Shown in pieces: positions 49,501-62,885 of a DNA stretch of 64,000 nucleotides (position 1 is the stretch's first letter; each line of letters starts with the position of its first letter). The position numbers were made by a program, and so were the translations under genes. The notes under the pieces were generated by a model. That model worked only from the letters and a program-made list of their open reading frames with translations. It ran no database searches and was not told the origin of the DNA. The stretch lies in the NCBI RefSeq assembly GCF_000524195.1, contig NW_020170495.1, positions 55,592-119,591 on the forward strand, in the 5' to 3' direction. Source of the DNA: Echinococcus granulosus. Its lineage: Eukaryota; Platyhelminthes; Cestoda; Cyclophyllidea; Taeniidae.

Positions 49501-52500
49501 TTGAGAAGATTCACGCTTTAGTTTGGGGGGAGAAAGTACTACCTCATCCTCATCCTTTTTTACTTGGCATTGGATCATGGCTTGAGTTTATGCAAGTAAA
49601 AGTAGTCGAGAAATGAGAATGAGCTGAAATCGGAGGTGGTTGGGAGTTGAAATTTTTCCAGTGTTTCATAAACAAAACTTTTTGTAATCGTGGAATTTCC
49701 AGCAAGCTTGGGTCTCATTGGGGAAAAGGTTATGAATGGCAGCTACAATAAGTCAAATACTCTTAGGAGATTTACACAGTTTTCTGATTTTTGTTGTAGA
49801 AACTGCTTGGAATTGTTTGGTCACTTTATAGAAGGAAAGCAAAGTGTAAAACAAGGAAAGAAAAGTTTCCTGATTTGGAGTATCATACCATCGAGTATTT
49901 TGGCTTGAGTCTTCCTGACTCAGTCCTTTTCTTAATCATTGAATGTATGCTGGACACTCCGAGCATTGTGATACTGGTGGTTTTGACTCCCGCAAAGGCT
50001 AATTTCATTTAACTTGAAGGTTTCCTCAAGTGGGCATGCTGTCATTTCCTCCAGAAATGTACACATGCATCCCTCGGTACTGAAATCAAACCAGTGGATG
50101 AATAATGTAGTTTAATTCTCATAACTATCAAAATAATTTATAAAGTAGAGTGAATTTTTGTGTTCCATGCTGGTGCCCCCTGATAGCACAGCATATTTCT
50201 TTGCGCAAGTGAACTTTCTGTCATTTGTTTCCGTTCATGAAGGCCAGAAACAGGGGCAGAGCTCGAAGCGCTACCAATTCTTTTCACTTTTTTAATCTTA
50301 ATGGAAAAGAGATGAGTTAATGATTACTTCATGGCTTTCGACCTTCACCTAATTTTGAAATGACGTTGCTTTTGTCCATGATTTACGCAAAATTCATTCA
50401 TTGCATTTGAGTTACTTGGACATCTTATGCAACATATCCATAACACTAAAATTTGAGTTAATTGGCGATCTGATCATGATCTCAGCTTTATCAATCTTCG
50501 AATTCCCACTCTTTCTCCTAGACTGTGAGTTGTGTGAATTTCTACTGGCCTTGCCCCCTTTAACGGTTAAAATTTACGAACTTTCTAGTTATCATTTCTC
50601 AGTATTAATGCCTTTTTCCCTATAGTAAGGGTCATGCTTTCCTCACGCATTATTTGGTCGAGTTTCTTTCAAAGGTGAGTCTCTCCTGAGAGTCTAGATT
50701 CCTCATTCTGAAGGTACTCTAACCATCCAGCTCTCCCTTTCTATTATCCTTGGAATATTACCTTCCTCAAGTCTCTGTGGAGGAATAAATGGCGCCTGAT
50801 GGTCAAAGTCTGCTTTATTATTTTTCCCCTTTTTATCCCAGTGTAGAAACTCTAGTTTCTTTGCGTGATTCGCACGAATTTGGGACTTTTTTAATTATTT
50901 TCTTTTACCTTTGCACTTTCTGCCTTTCACTAGTTCGGAAAAAACAATTTTTACACAAATAGGCAATGCGGATATTTGTTTTCTTGCCAACTTTACATGA
51001 TGTATTGGAATGAGAATTGGGCATGTCTGTATAATAACATCCACCAAATTAACATTTGCCACTTAGCAATAGCATCATATGGATGAAAATACGATAGTAT
51101 TCAATGTTGATTACAATTGCAGAATTGTGCAGGGAACGACGTGAATTGGTTCACTTCTCTACCAGCACGAATTCGTCCCGCGTAACTTTAGTGTGGAGAT
51201 TCTCCTCTTTCCCTCAAAGTTAACTACCTCGATCAAATATGGTCGATTATAAAAAGGGGGCAATAAATTCCCTTTCCTCTCTATAGATCTACTTAGCTAT
51301 CATGAATGACCTCGAGTGATGGTAGGGTTCAAGTAAGGTCGGCTTCTTTTTAGTTCTGGCGTGTCATCGGTCGGCATCGCTCATCTAACCTTTGAAATCG
51401 GAAAGTGAGGCCTTGATTTGTAAAACTGACTAGCGCTCCCTACTAAACTTAAAAGTGATGATGGAAATTTGACTATTTGTGTCAAAAATTTGTCGATCCC
51501 TTAGTATAAATTTGGCATTTTGTCGCAAAAAACGTTTGGCAAATTATTAGTAAACGAAAGATTCATCTCTGTATTTGCTTCCATCCTAACCTGCTGTTGG
51601 TTAGTTTTAACAAGCTCAAAATTTTCTTTTCCACTTTGGAATCTTCGTTCACCATCGGCGTGATGAGTTCATGCTTGAAGCCAATTTTGAGTCAAAGATT
51701 CGGCATTGAACTTTACTTGTTTATGTATGAAGCATCTTATGCTACAAAATCTGGTAAATTTTTTTCCACTTGCTCTATTTGCACATTGTTTTAACTCCTT
51801 AACTAAGGATAATTAAGCGTTTGTGAACAAAGAAGTTTAAGCCTATCATTTAGAATCTCGAGAAATATTTATGCCTCCAAAGCGTGACTTCTTCACTGTA
51901 CTTTAAAGAACTTAGATTACTTTAGAAAATTACCTCTGAATGTACTTATTTGCTTGAAACTCGTACTTTCTTACCGGCAAATATCCTAACTCGACTACAC
52001 AAATATATTTTCATCTTAGAGCTTACTTATCAATGCCGTCAAATAGCACTTTTAATAGCCTGTTCGTTTTTCATCGTCTACAGTTTTTGCTAAAAGAATT
52101 CATCTAGATTACGGCAATTCTCGTTTGAATTATTCCATTTTTAAGCTGATTCACATTTCAAAGAAAAATATAACATCGTAAATCGGCTTTCACAACAGAC
52201 TTAGATTACTTGCGTATCTACGTTAGCATTAGTATTTCCTGCATTATGAACCGATTTAGTGTCACAATTTCACGATTTTATCGTAAAAATCACTTTGGGT
52301 TACTTTGATGTTTTTTTTAGTTCACGTTGGCGCTTGTTAATCTGGGCATCTTAACTGTGATGGATCTTTTGGGGACTTGGGGACATGATGCATGTCCAGC
52401 ATTTGCGATTTTCCCATCAAACTTTTGTTTCCTTTGAGCGGTTTCTATGATTAAAGAGCCCATTGTTCGCGGCATTCATGTGCTGTTGAATTTAGTCAAA

Positions 52501-55500
52501 GCTCTTTTTGCGAAAATTAGGAAAAAATCTCATTTTCACTTTTCATAGCCTAGCTGCGTCAAAACTTGGTTCTCGAGTCTAACTAGTTTGAGTGCTCTCA
52601 AGCACTGAGAATAAAGTAAACGTCTCCCTCTTTTAGGAGTTATTCTTCTTGAAGTAATCGACATCTGGTGTATGGGGTGACTTGTCTTGATGTAGCGGAT
52701 TTTTTTATTTTAAAATACTAATTTGCATCCAGTTGCATCGAGTGAAGCTAATTGAAATGTGAACTAATCTTTACATAGATTACAAATTATTCGTTTTCTT
52801 TTCAGTCTCTCTGTCCTCATGTCTGAAAGCTAAAATTAGGTCGAACAGAGGGTAAACTTCGTCCATTTCGGTGGCATCTTAATCTCAATTTCGAAAGATC
52901 ACCTAAATGTTTGAAATCTGCATGCTAGCAATAATTTGTTACCTTCAAAGTGGGTTGTCTGCTTAAAATTCTGTTGTTTTCATTAAAAGTTGGAATTCAT
53001 CACCTAAAAGCTGCCTAATTTATAACTAAACTTGTTAGTTATTAATACAAAGAGCCTTAAGTGGTCCTGGTCTTTGTCTTGAGAAAGAGCCTTAAACCAT
53101 GCGCATGATTAATGAATCCATTAGTTATTTCAACGTCATTTCAGCCCTAGCCAGAGCCACGGATTAGGCAGTCTTAGAACAGAATCCCCTTTCTTCCATT
53201 TGCTTGGGTTATGCAACTTAGAGAACTTGGAAGTTCTCCCTTATTAGGTAAATATCAAATCCCCATTAGTCAAGCTGTTCATTACTCAGTGATTTTGATT
53301 ATATTAATAGAAGTGTGCTTTAATAAGTGATACTTCATTGTCTAGTTGGAGCAGTTGTTTTTGTTGAAAAGGTTTTAAGAATAGCGCCTAAATTAGCATC
53401 ATTATTATTCACATTGAAAGGGTGATTTTTGTACCTTTTGTTATGGTGCGGGCTGAAAATGAATTGGCTTATGCATGTCAGCGCTTCTTCATGTGATGCT
53501 CTTTACCACGCACCTTTTATCAAATCTTTATTCATAACTTTTGAAAAATCCTGCCGTTTGTGAATTCTATTTGGACGTAGCTTTGCCTGCACAATTCGAA
53601 TGGAGTGATGTAGGGCCCATCTACGGATTTGCAGTTCATTATTGAGCAGCATTTCGAGTGTTCGTTGGACTCTTAGTAAGATACTACCATGGAAAGAGGC
53701 TTATTGCTGCCCCATGTAGCCACGCCGCTAAGGTAGAAGTACAACCTATGGAATTGGAAGGCCCCGCCTAGTTAGAACGCATGGTTAAACTACTGCCTCA
53801 CCGCATAGCCTCTTCTTTTGATCGTTGTCCCTGCCGCTTTCCTTGGTCACTCTTCTGCCTCGGCAACTTCAATGCAGTCAGTTCTTTAAAATCCACCTAC
53901 GAGTCTGGAATGGTAGTCAAAAGACTCTGACAGAGTTGAGAAAGTATTACTGGGGCATTTTGTTAATTTCATTACATCCGAGGTTTCTCCCCTCCCCCCT
54001 TGAGGAAGGGAGATCCAATACCTACCTACTGTCCGAGGCTGGGTGATTCTACAAAGAAAGCTTGTTTCACTTGTCGATTGTTTTTCGTAGGAAAAGAAAT
54101 TAGAGCCATTTAAACACCAATATCGGTATAAGAAACTTCTAATTTCTTTTTTTTCAACAAAACATAAGCCTGTTGCTAGCTCTAGCTACATCCTCATCTG
54201 TACCACTTCCATTTCCAACCAAATGTTGGTTTAATGCTGAAACAATTGGTGAGAATCGTTTGGAATACGGGTGAGGCAGTATCACCAACCCATCCAGACT
54301 AAGACCCAAGTCTTCCCACGAGTGAGTTTTGCACTATGAGGTGTAAAGTCTTGCATTACCTTGCCAACAGAAGGCTTTATTCGGCTGATTAAAGATGTAT
54401 CTGTACTACTTGTACAGAACAAAAGGGGTCTTCTCTCTTCAGCACATATCAATCAGGAGATGACGTGGCAGGTAGTAAGTGAATCGTTTGGTGGTAATCA
54501 GTAATGCGTTCGTTTTCTCAGCTAAATTTGCAACAAAATGCCACCTCATCACAATTCAGTTGATCACTGCGCAGACACTCGAAAAGTTACAAAAGCTTTT
54601 TCATTATCGTACGTGGAAGGAGTAAAAAACTGATTGAAGTGGACCTCCAAGCTCACTGCCATTTGGTAATATATGTGGGACGGGTCCATTTGCTTAGCTT
54701 TTAGGCCTTTTGTGGCTGATGTTGATGGCAACCAACTACTTTATTATTAATGGAAAACGGTACCTGGTTCTTTTTTTCTGGACGAGATTCAAACAAATGT
54801 GTATCACTTCCGATCGGCACCTCCTTCTGATGCCATGTAGAAATTTTGATGAGAACTTTCTTCAGCTCTGCACCACTATTTGTAAAGCGGACAAGCTCTA
54901 ATATGGCAGTCAACAGGGGTCAAAATTAGGTAGCAAATAACAGAAAAGGTGTAATAAGGGATGCAGTAGTTATGACAAGCTGACACTTGTCTATCCATGC
55001 CTTATAATTCATGCATTAATGCAAACAATCAATTGTATTTAATAAGTCTTTTCAAGCTGTTGCCAAAAACCTTCCTTTATCCCTAACCAATCTGTTTGCA
55101 ACACACTAATCGGAGCAAATACAATTGTTGTAACCGAGATGAAGGGCTATTCACTGATGGCGAAGGTGTCAACATAGAATAGTCATTAAAATTGCATCCT
55201 TTAGTAGCTGGATGGAATAGTCCGTGCTAGTGCTGCTCCGAAGTGTTTTCGTTAGATTACGAAATGTCACATATGGCAGAAGTGGTGTCATAAGCTTAAC
55301 ACGTGAAACACGAATGTATTTGTGTTCCAACAATAATAGTCTAGAGGATTCGAATTCGCATAATGTGTTGATTTCTGTTTGTTAGTTTCCTTGCCCTTAA
55401 ATGCTATGAAGGGTAAGCCAGAAGTCAGCAATTCCTAGGCGTTATTTTGAACTTTCTGTTTTGTCCATTTTCGAAGTGGCTAAGTGATTCAGGCAGATGT

Positions 55501-58500
55501 TGTCCACAAAGCGCTTTGGAGGCGAAAATGAAACTGATTGAAGTTCTTGTGACTGGTCCCCACTCAAGGTTACCCCCTTCAAATATGATAATCGTCCTTT
55601 CTTTTTTCTCCTCTTAGGACACAATGTGGTTCGGGCCTCAGGTGCGGGAGCAGTTCCACTCCTCCTTGAACTCTTTTTGGGTCTTCATCGCTATGACAGC
55701 AGTGGGCAGCTCGTTGATCTGCAATTCCTCGCCCTAACTTCTTTGCAAATGCTTACGGATCTGCGTAAGTGAAAGCTTGGTTGTATTTACGGCTAGCAGT
55801 TGAGATTTTTTTACAAGAGAACGTGAAAAAATGTACTTATAACTGTCAGATATGTCTCTAACCGTCTCTTCGTCCTTATTCAATCGCTTTCCCAATCCAC
55901 TGATCCATCTCGACTGCATAATTTTGCTCATTCATCCCTCCTGATTTCCTTTATTCGTTCGTACTTGGTTCATTTATTTCAGATGCACGACTGAATCTGA
56001 TCCATCATTACTCCATCTATCTGCACATCAATCTATCCTTCATTCATCTCTAGGCCACCCATTTCCAGTTCATCAATTCATCTCTACTTAATTCTTCAAT
56101 TCATCAATCCATCCTTGGTATACATCTAGTCGGAAATCCTACTTCTACTCATTCCTGATCAACCGTGGATCCATACTTTCAACCTTGCATCTTAAATTCC
56201 CCTATTCTATCATCCATCCGACCATCAACTTATCTTTTTATTAATTCATTCATTCCAGTTTAGTCTGTCTATCCCCACTCGTTATCCAACCGTCTAGCTC
56301 ATATCCTATCATTTGCCTCTGTTTCCTCACTCATTTATCCCAGTTCCGTATGTTCATTCATCCTTAGTCATTCCATCTTGAGTATATCTATCCCCTATTC
56401 ATTCATTAACATATTCCTTGCGCCTATCGTCAATATTTTTATTGCGATTAGTTCCTCACAAATTTATTTCGGTCACTTAAATCTGGTTCTGGACTATTAG
56501 CGAGGTCGAGGTGTTTACTACAAGTCAATGCGCTTTTTATAGTCTCCTCACTATGCATCTTCACATGTTTGACTATCCATTTTTCCATAGTTTTTTTACA
56601 TAATTCAAATCAGAATCGTTGTTGTTGAATCAGGCTTGCTTGGTGCGCTGCCGCAAATATAATGTGTTAACCATGCTAGGGCATCTACGGTACGCTAACG
56701 TCGTGAACGATTATGTTGACTGTTTCCCCAAAAGGAATACTTGTTTGCCGTGTAATATCTTTACAGGACAGGCTGTGTCTCGAATAGGCATCCATCACCT
56801 CCCTGGTTGTGGGATGGAGACTTTCACGACCTAGACCGTCACTGACATGTACACGACCGTCTTTGAAAGGCTACCATCACTCAAACAAATGTCCTAACCC
56901 TGAGAGGCTAGGCACTACACCTAAAGTGGTCTCTGCAAGTCAATCTCCGCAGATTTGCTGTTCTCTGCATCCACTCGTTACTACCGTAACCTCCCGTCTT
57001 GATGTAACGGTGCTTAGATTGGACTGACCTGGCCCACGCGCGATAAGTGCGCTGGCTACCAATGATCACAAAGGGATACACTTGTTATTTACCTTTTGAC
57101 TCGAACGTAATTTCACTGTCGAGGGTTCCATACTTAATGGTCTTTTCTTTTCACAGGGGCCGGAAGACGTGCTATTGTCTCCGCTGGTGGCCTTTTTGCC
57201 CTATTCTCGCTTTGCGCTAGTAAAATGAATATCAAAGTGCCTTCAACACCATCGTTAATAGCATCAAAAACTGAATCAAAAACCGTGAGTCGCCAGCAAG
57301 AGACTTTGCCAATACCGTCTGCTGCCTCCCTTGCCTCATCCTCGGCGTCAATGTCGTCTTCCTCGTCTCCTTCTTCTTCACGTTCGACGTTGTCATTAGC
57401 AACGACAGGTGAAGAGAGGGGACTAGAGCAGTTTCAGGAGCGCCACCTGGAATTGGTGTTGAACGGGGCTTGTGACCTTCTGCGTCGATGTTGTCCATAC
57501 GCTCCACTTCCGATCCACCCGGCTGAACCTATTCTGAGGATTATTTTCAACAATGAGGGTCAGTTTGGTTTCTTTTTGCACGCTTAATTTTGCTTTCTAT
57601 GATTAAATGATGTTAAAGTTGAATTTTGAAATGACCCTTGTTTGCAAATCACCCCATCTCATATCGCTTCACTTATCAAACAAAGGAATTTCATGCCTGG
57701 GCGCGTAATGTGGCTGCCCCGGTCTGGTGAGCCAACTATCCTTGGGTTTTGCAAACAAGAATTATCACTTTCCGAGGCAAAGATGACTAAAAAACCTTGC
57801 GCAAATTTCACCGAGGAGGAAGGAGCAGTTTCATACAATGCTCCAGATGTCACAAGGATAAAGAAAGAAGTCGTCGTCGTCTGCAAGCAAATTGGAAAAT
57901 TCGAAAATACTTATAACGCCGGCGTGATGGATTCGGGATTCTTCGGACGTCCAGCTGACTCTGGGGCCAACTATCAAGAATAAAAGAGGAACCTTTGAAT
58001 CCATTCACGAAAACCGAACTTCAGTAGTTTGTGTCGAGGCTTCGGAAAATATGGAATTGCCTGTTGGGTCTGCCTATGTCCTAGAGTGCAATACTTTGAG
58101 TCCTTCACTTTCTGCTAATCTTGATCTTTTCATTCTCGATGTCAGGACAGAGGAACGAAAATAGTTGATTTTAATTTTTCAATCCTAGAACTGGTTACCA
58201 TGTAACGTAGAGATCAGTAGATTGATGGATGGATGACCGATTGATGTTGAATCCCACTTTGAATTGACGGTTCGTTTTATCAAGTTGGCAATCCGCGATT
58301 AAATTTTGGGAACTTAACTGCGATACTTATTCTGGTAAACTGTTTATGGAAAGATATTTAAGCAATACATTCTCGATGATGCAACGAATTTTGGTAATGC
58401 CCCACTTGAATTAGTATATTTTGCTATTTTTAGGTAAATCACAGAGGATTGCCAAGTAAACGTTGTCTCTGCTTTCACCTTCATAACTTCGTTGCATTGT

Positions 58501-61500
58501 TTCATTGGTTTTCCTTGACGATTGCACTTCATGGGAACGATTAAATTTAGTTTTACAAATGCTAGCTCAAATCTCTAACATATTGACAAGGAAGGCAAGG
58601 GTAATCCCCGCTACCCATGTGTCGTATTTGTGTCGCTACCTAGAAGGGCTTCCAAGACTAACCTGAGTTGCCTTTCATGGCTGGGTCACAAATTTGCTTA
58701 CATTGGAACCACTATTGTTGGTCCGTTTCATGATATAATTAAATGAGTTTTGGAAGCGAAATTGTTTCAAAAAGCCATCATCCATCTCCATTTCATCTCT
58801 TTTGATTACGAGCAGTGCTTGCATTGTTTTTTGTTGATTTTTTCAAGTTACTCCTTTTTGCCTTCATCTTCAAATAAATCTATCCCATCTTTAACTCTCG
58901 TAAAGGCTTCAGCTCCGAAATTGGAATGGTTTTGAGTTCAGCGTAAGTGCATGTCGTAATCCCAGCCAGAAGGTTAGTAAGGTGAAGGCTTTAGGGCGGA
59001 GGTCTTCCGACATGAGTACACCCGTGATGCGATATTTGCGTACGTCTCTGCCGTGTTTTGTGTGCTTAATCACACGGACGGTCACCATCCTTGGTCATTT
59101 TTGTCATTTTGAATGACATTGACCTTGGCACACACAAAGGCTATTACCACTTTATATTGGTTAATCAGAAGGTACTCAATTGGAGCTCGAACCTCGACAC
59201 GTGTAAAAGGCAACCAGCACAAGTTTCTATAAAATTGAGCAGAAATGTCTTTCTGGGATGGTAAAAATACCCAGAAACGTTGTAGCTACTTTGCAGGGCC
59301 CCTTGTTCTTTCATTTTGATTTTAACTTACTGGATGACCTGATTTAGCCATTAGTCGATCGTTGTTTAGTCTTTCCCATGACCTTTATGAAAAACCTTTG
59401 GAAGATAGGCTGAAAGTCCAAAGAATTTCCTTTACCTATCTCAGTCAAAATTCAGGTTAATTTACCGTCGGCCGTTATTTCACCTGAATATACCTTTGTG
59501 TTCTTGGTGTTTTTTTTTTTATTTTTCCCCTTTCCCATTGGAAGTTTAGACAGCTTCTTGAGAACAATATCCCTCCATTCGCTCTACTTAGGGCTGCCAC
59601 CTTGAAGCCCCCTTTGCCTGGTGAAGAGGGCGAAGTTGTTGAATGTGAAGCGCCCAACGAGACACCACATCATCAAGTGAGGCCGCGACGTAGTAAAAGC
59701 TGCCAGCAAGTGCCCAACATCAACAGAAATTCAAAGTCTTCTGGTTAGCACGTGTTTCGTTTGTTGGCTGTCCACTTGTTTGCGTGTTGAAGGTGGTAAT
59801 ATCGAGATCCACACGGCATTGATTCTCCAACCTGGCTGCCTGAATTTTCAGATCACGTCATTTATGGTGTCAGGATGTCTAAAACGTGTTAAATGGGCAC
59901 TTTGCTTTCCTTACTTTGCATTTTTTGAAGCCGAATCACGTTTAACAAAGGAAACTGTTGGAAGTCTTATGATTATTTCTGCTTTTGCCCCTGCAAATTT
60001 TGGTCTCATTATTGAGTGGAGCTTTGGCTAGAAGAGGTGCACTTATTTCGATGTTGAAATACCTTCTAAGTCCCCAGATTCTTGTTGGAATCGGCGGGTG
60101 AACTGAAGATTTAGATAATAATTTTTCAATCATTTGATAAATGCAGGTCACTTTGAGGTGAAAATTGACTAGGCATTGCAAATATTCTTAAATTCACTAA
60201 CTACATTTAAATCGGATTTTCACGTTCCACTGAACCGATTTGACAGGTAGACTTTGCTCATTGTTTCATTAAAAATTGTCTTTGGAGCTGGTTTGGTTTT
60301 TGTCTCCTTTTTTCCCAATAGGTTCCAATCGCGTTGCGCCGGAGTTCGGTAAACCAGGTCCTAAATTTTCTACAAAGGTTACCCTTTGCTCAAAGAAGAA
60401 CAAAAAGCGTCATAAGACGTTACTTCGCGATTCCGTCGAGCGTAAATCCGTCAACAATCCAATCACCGTCTCTCCACTAGCTGGCGATCTACTACCAGGC
60501 GTCTCTTGTTCTTCCACTGGTATGGTCGCTGTAAGTTACGACATCTCTACCTAATCAGCTTCCTTCCTCTGCGTACTCCACGACATGTTGAATCTTCCAG
60601 CCAGCTCATGAACAATCTTCGCCCTCCAAAGCACAACTGGAGTCCACCCTTGCCGCATTGCGTTTGGAGGGTTTGGTGGATGTATTAGAAATTGGACATT
60701 CTTCTTCAGCCGGTGATTTGCTCTTTTGGGATACCAATGTTTCTGGCAATGCTGGAGGCCAAACTAAGAAAGTTGTAAAGGTGAGAAAGTTCTTTTTCGA
60801 ATGGTCAGCAAAGCTCCGCTTCTTAATTTGGTATGATCTTTACCAGGATCTATCTCCGAGGAAAATTGACCATCACAGCCCACAGGAGATACGTTCCATT
60901 TAAAGTTGTCAAAAAGCACGTGTCACGTAAATTTTTACTCAGTTCAGGATGAAATACTTGACGATTCTTGTATCTATTCATTTGATTGAAGATGGAAGGG
61001 GCTGGTAAATTCTGACCACTTAAAGCTCCTTTGAAGTTAACGATAGGGAAGACTCTAATTCTAAATCTTCCTCCACTATTTCGACGGTTGACATAAAAAT
61101 TGACCCTAAAATCTGCATAAGAGGGACTTTATTTGTCGATCTGAATGTTCGTCTAAATTCTTACTCATCCCTTTTAGCGTTTCAGAGCAAAATCCCTGCA
61201 AAAGGTGCCCGCCCCATCATTTGATAGTCCCCTTAAATCCATTCGCTCGTCACGCCGCCCTGAGAAAATTCAGGAATCCGCTAACAACGAGGATGACGAC
61301 GAAGAAGGAGTTGAACCCGACGTCGAAGATGACGAAGTGGTCGCCGCGGTGGAAGCCGATCTGGAGGATGATAGACGCTGTGAGGAGGAGGATTCGAGTA
61401 GCGCTTGCGCGACTCCTGACATGGCTGATGGATTGGAAGACGTCGGTTTGGCACCGAGTTTGTTTGGACTCGCGGAGCTTATGGAAAGTCATGGAAGCTT

Positions 61501-62885
61501 CTTCCCAGAGTGGACAGAGCTCCCGGGACTTGTAGATTATCTCGTGCCACCGATGAAAGAAAGCACGGCAGAATCGTCAAAAGACAATCTTTACGAAGGT
61601 TTGCTTACTCTTTTTGATGCATTCACACAACCCGGGAGGTGATTTACCTTATCCGACTTTTGCTTTTGGTCCTCAATGGAACCGGAGTGCAGATTCCAGG
61701 TTGTGTACTGTCAGTTAGCAATGTTTTTGTCACCGTTAATGTTCATGGGAATACACTTAGTCTGTGTTACAGAAGTCCATTTACATTGACAACAAACTTT
61801 TGTTTAAAAGTGGCACAAAAGGTGTGTGTCTGCCCGTCAAAACCTCTTGATTTCCCGGCCTAAGTAGACACCTCGTTGTCAAAGTAGATCCTTGTGGATA
61901 TACGTCCATGCTTTGATGCCTTGATATCAGTTTCTACTAGCCCTTTTTAATTGTCTTGATTGCAATTTTTTTACAAGTTGCATGCAAAATCTGAAGGCTT
62001 TTTAATTACCTCAAACCTCGTCACTCTTTTGTAGAAATGATATCAGCTGCCCGGGAAGCCACTTCGACACCATCTCGCTACCTCATCGCGGCCCGCAACG
62101 TCCGCAGCGCTCTGGACTATGCTCTACGTCAAGCTGAGAAGATGGTCGCTTACCCAGATCTTATTAATGCCACTGGTCCTGACTTTTGTGAACCTCTTCA
62201 CTCCCCCCGCCTCCACAATCAGACATTGGTTCCACCTTTCTCCCATGGAGATGCGCCTGATGCGGTACAAGCGGAATCAGGTTAGGAACTAATGCCAGAC
62301 TGGGACTTTTGAATAATAAGATGGCGGTCCTTCAGACAGCAATAACGTGTGTTCTATCACTACCTGAAACGGCCGACATGTACTTCGTGCATGACTCAAT
62401 CCAGTCCAGACGCCGTTAATCAAGATGGCGGGCAGCGCATATATAAAATAGTGTTGATGAAAGAAGGTGTTAAGTCTGCCGCTTAACAGCAAAACACGTC
62501 GGCCATCGAAGCTCTTTGTCGTGGTGGCTCCCATCTCACTCTACAGGCATTCCATCCGTAGTATGTCTGATCGAATCATCACCAGGAAACGCAATAAGTC
62601 ATAAAATTTCGAATTTTTTTTATTAACTGGATTAGACTTGTGCTCCCTTCACCCTTCCCTTACTGTCTATGACTTTCATGAATCTCGAATTTTTGTGCTT
62701 TTGATAATTTTAGGCTCAGTGATTTCGAATTTCGTGATTCCTTTGTCACTGGATGATGTGAGGAGGGTAGTGGACAGCGAGGACTTGATCGAGCGGGTGG
62801 TCTTTGATTTAGACGAATTGATAACCCAGGAACGAGGCGTGGAGGCGCGAACTGGAAGTGTGTTGAGTAATTCGGATGAGCTTTT
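46512..62885 (+). CDS. AGTPBP1: Cytosolic carboxypeptidase 1-like, N-terminal two thirds (partial)
   Basis: CCP1/Nna1 removes glutamates from tubulin side chains and tails. Exons: 46512-46656, 46868-46989, 47033-47128, 47752-48307, 55618-55764, 57157-57558, 59545-59743, 60322-60530, 60601-60780, 61178-61598, 62035-62280 and 62714-62885 (ends phase 2), about 965 codons. ARM-like helices match the family: HAGGTRVILQAL, then HKLLCKLAPYDRRFTLRARL (human HSILAKIGPKDKKFGVKAR), later GAVPLLLELFLGLHRYD and GRRAIVSAGGLFALFSL. Next come Ser-rich inserts, a C-terminal basic region (KKNKKRHK), an acidic stretch EDDDEEGVEPDVEDDE and FPEWTELPGLVDYL, the order seen in AGTPBP1. The M14 zinc peptidase domain is not in the window, so activity cannot be judged. 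The junction 57558 (phase 1) to 59545 (phase 0) does not match, so a small exon is missing or the acceptor is TTTAG at 59549. The exon 4 glycine tract and the inserts make it longer than vertebrate forms. Confidence 0.85.
48161..48200 (+). repeat. Coding (GGT/GGA)n tract, poly-Gly in CCP1-like exon 4
   Basis: Repeated GGT then GGA codons give a glycine run followed by RSGGGW, inserted between ARM-like helices. The copy number is likely to vary between individuals, and the tract sits in a loop that vertebrate homologues lack. Confidence 0.8.
48308..55617 (+). other. 7.3-kb intron of the CCP1-like gene
   Basis: Donor GTGAGTGC at the left, acceptor CTCCTCTTAG at the right, phase 1. The joined reading (LMKW/RHNVVRASGAG) matches the family. 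Inside I see only short open frames without splice context, and no recognisable transposon protein. It is the largest intron of this gene in the window. Confidence 0.7.
55925..56420 (+). repeat. Degenerate ATCC/ATTC tetranucleotide array
   Basis: About 500 bases of imperfect TCATCCAT/ATTCATTC-type units, strongly pyrimidine-biased, in the CCP1-like intron between 55764 and 57157. It has decayed enough that no long pure run remains. Confidence 0.75.
57645..57983 (+). other. Open frame of about 113 codons in a CCP1-like intron
   Basis: The frame stays open from about 57642 to a TAA at 57981-57983 (RPGRVMWLPR-like start region, then a Lys/Glu/Val-rich part with KKEVVVVCKQIGK). It has a balanced codon choice, but its phase does not fit the preceding CCP1-like exon, which ends in phase 1. 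It might be an alternative terminal exon, a gene fragment or chance. I recognise no domain. Confidence 0.25.
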
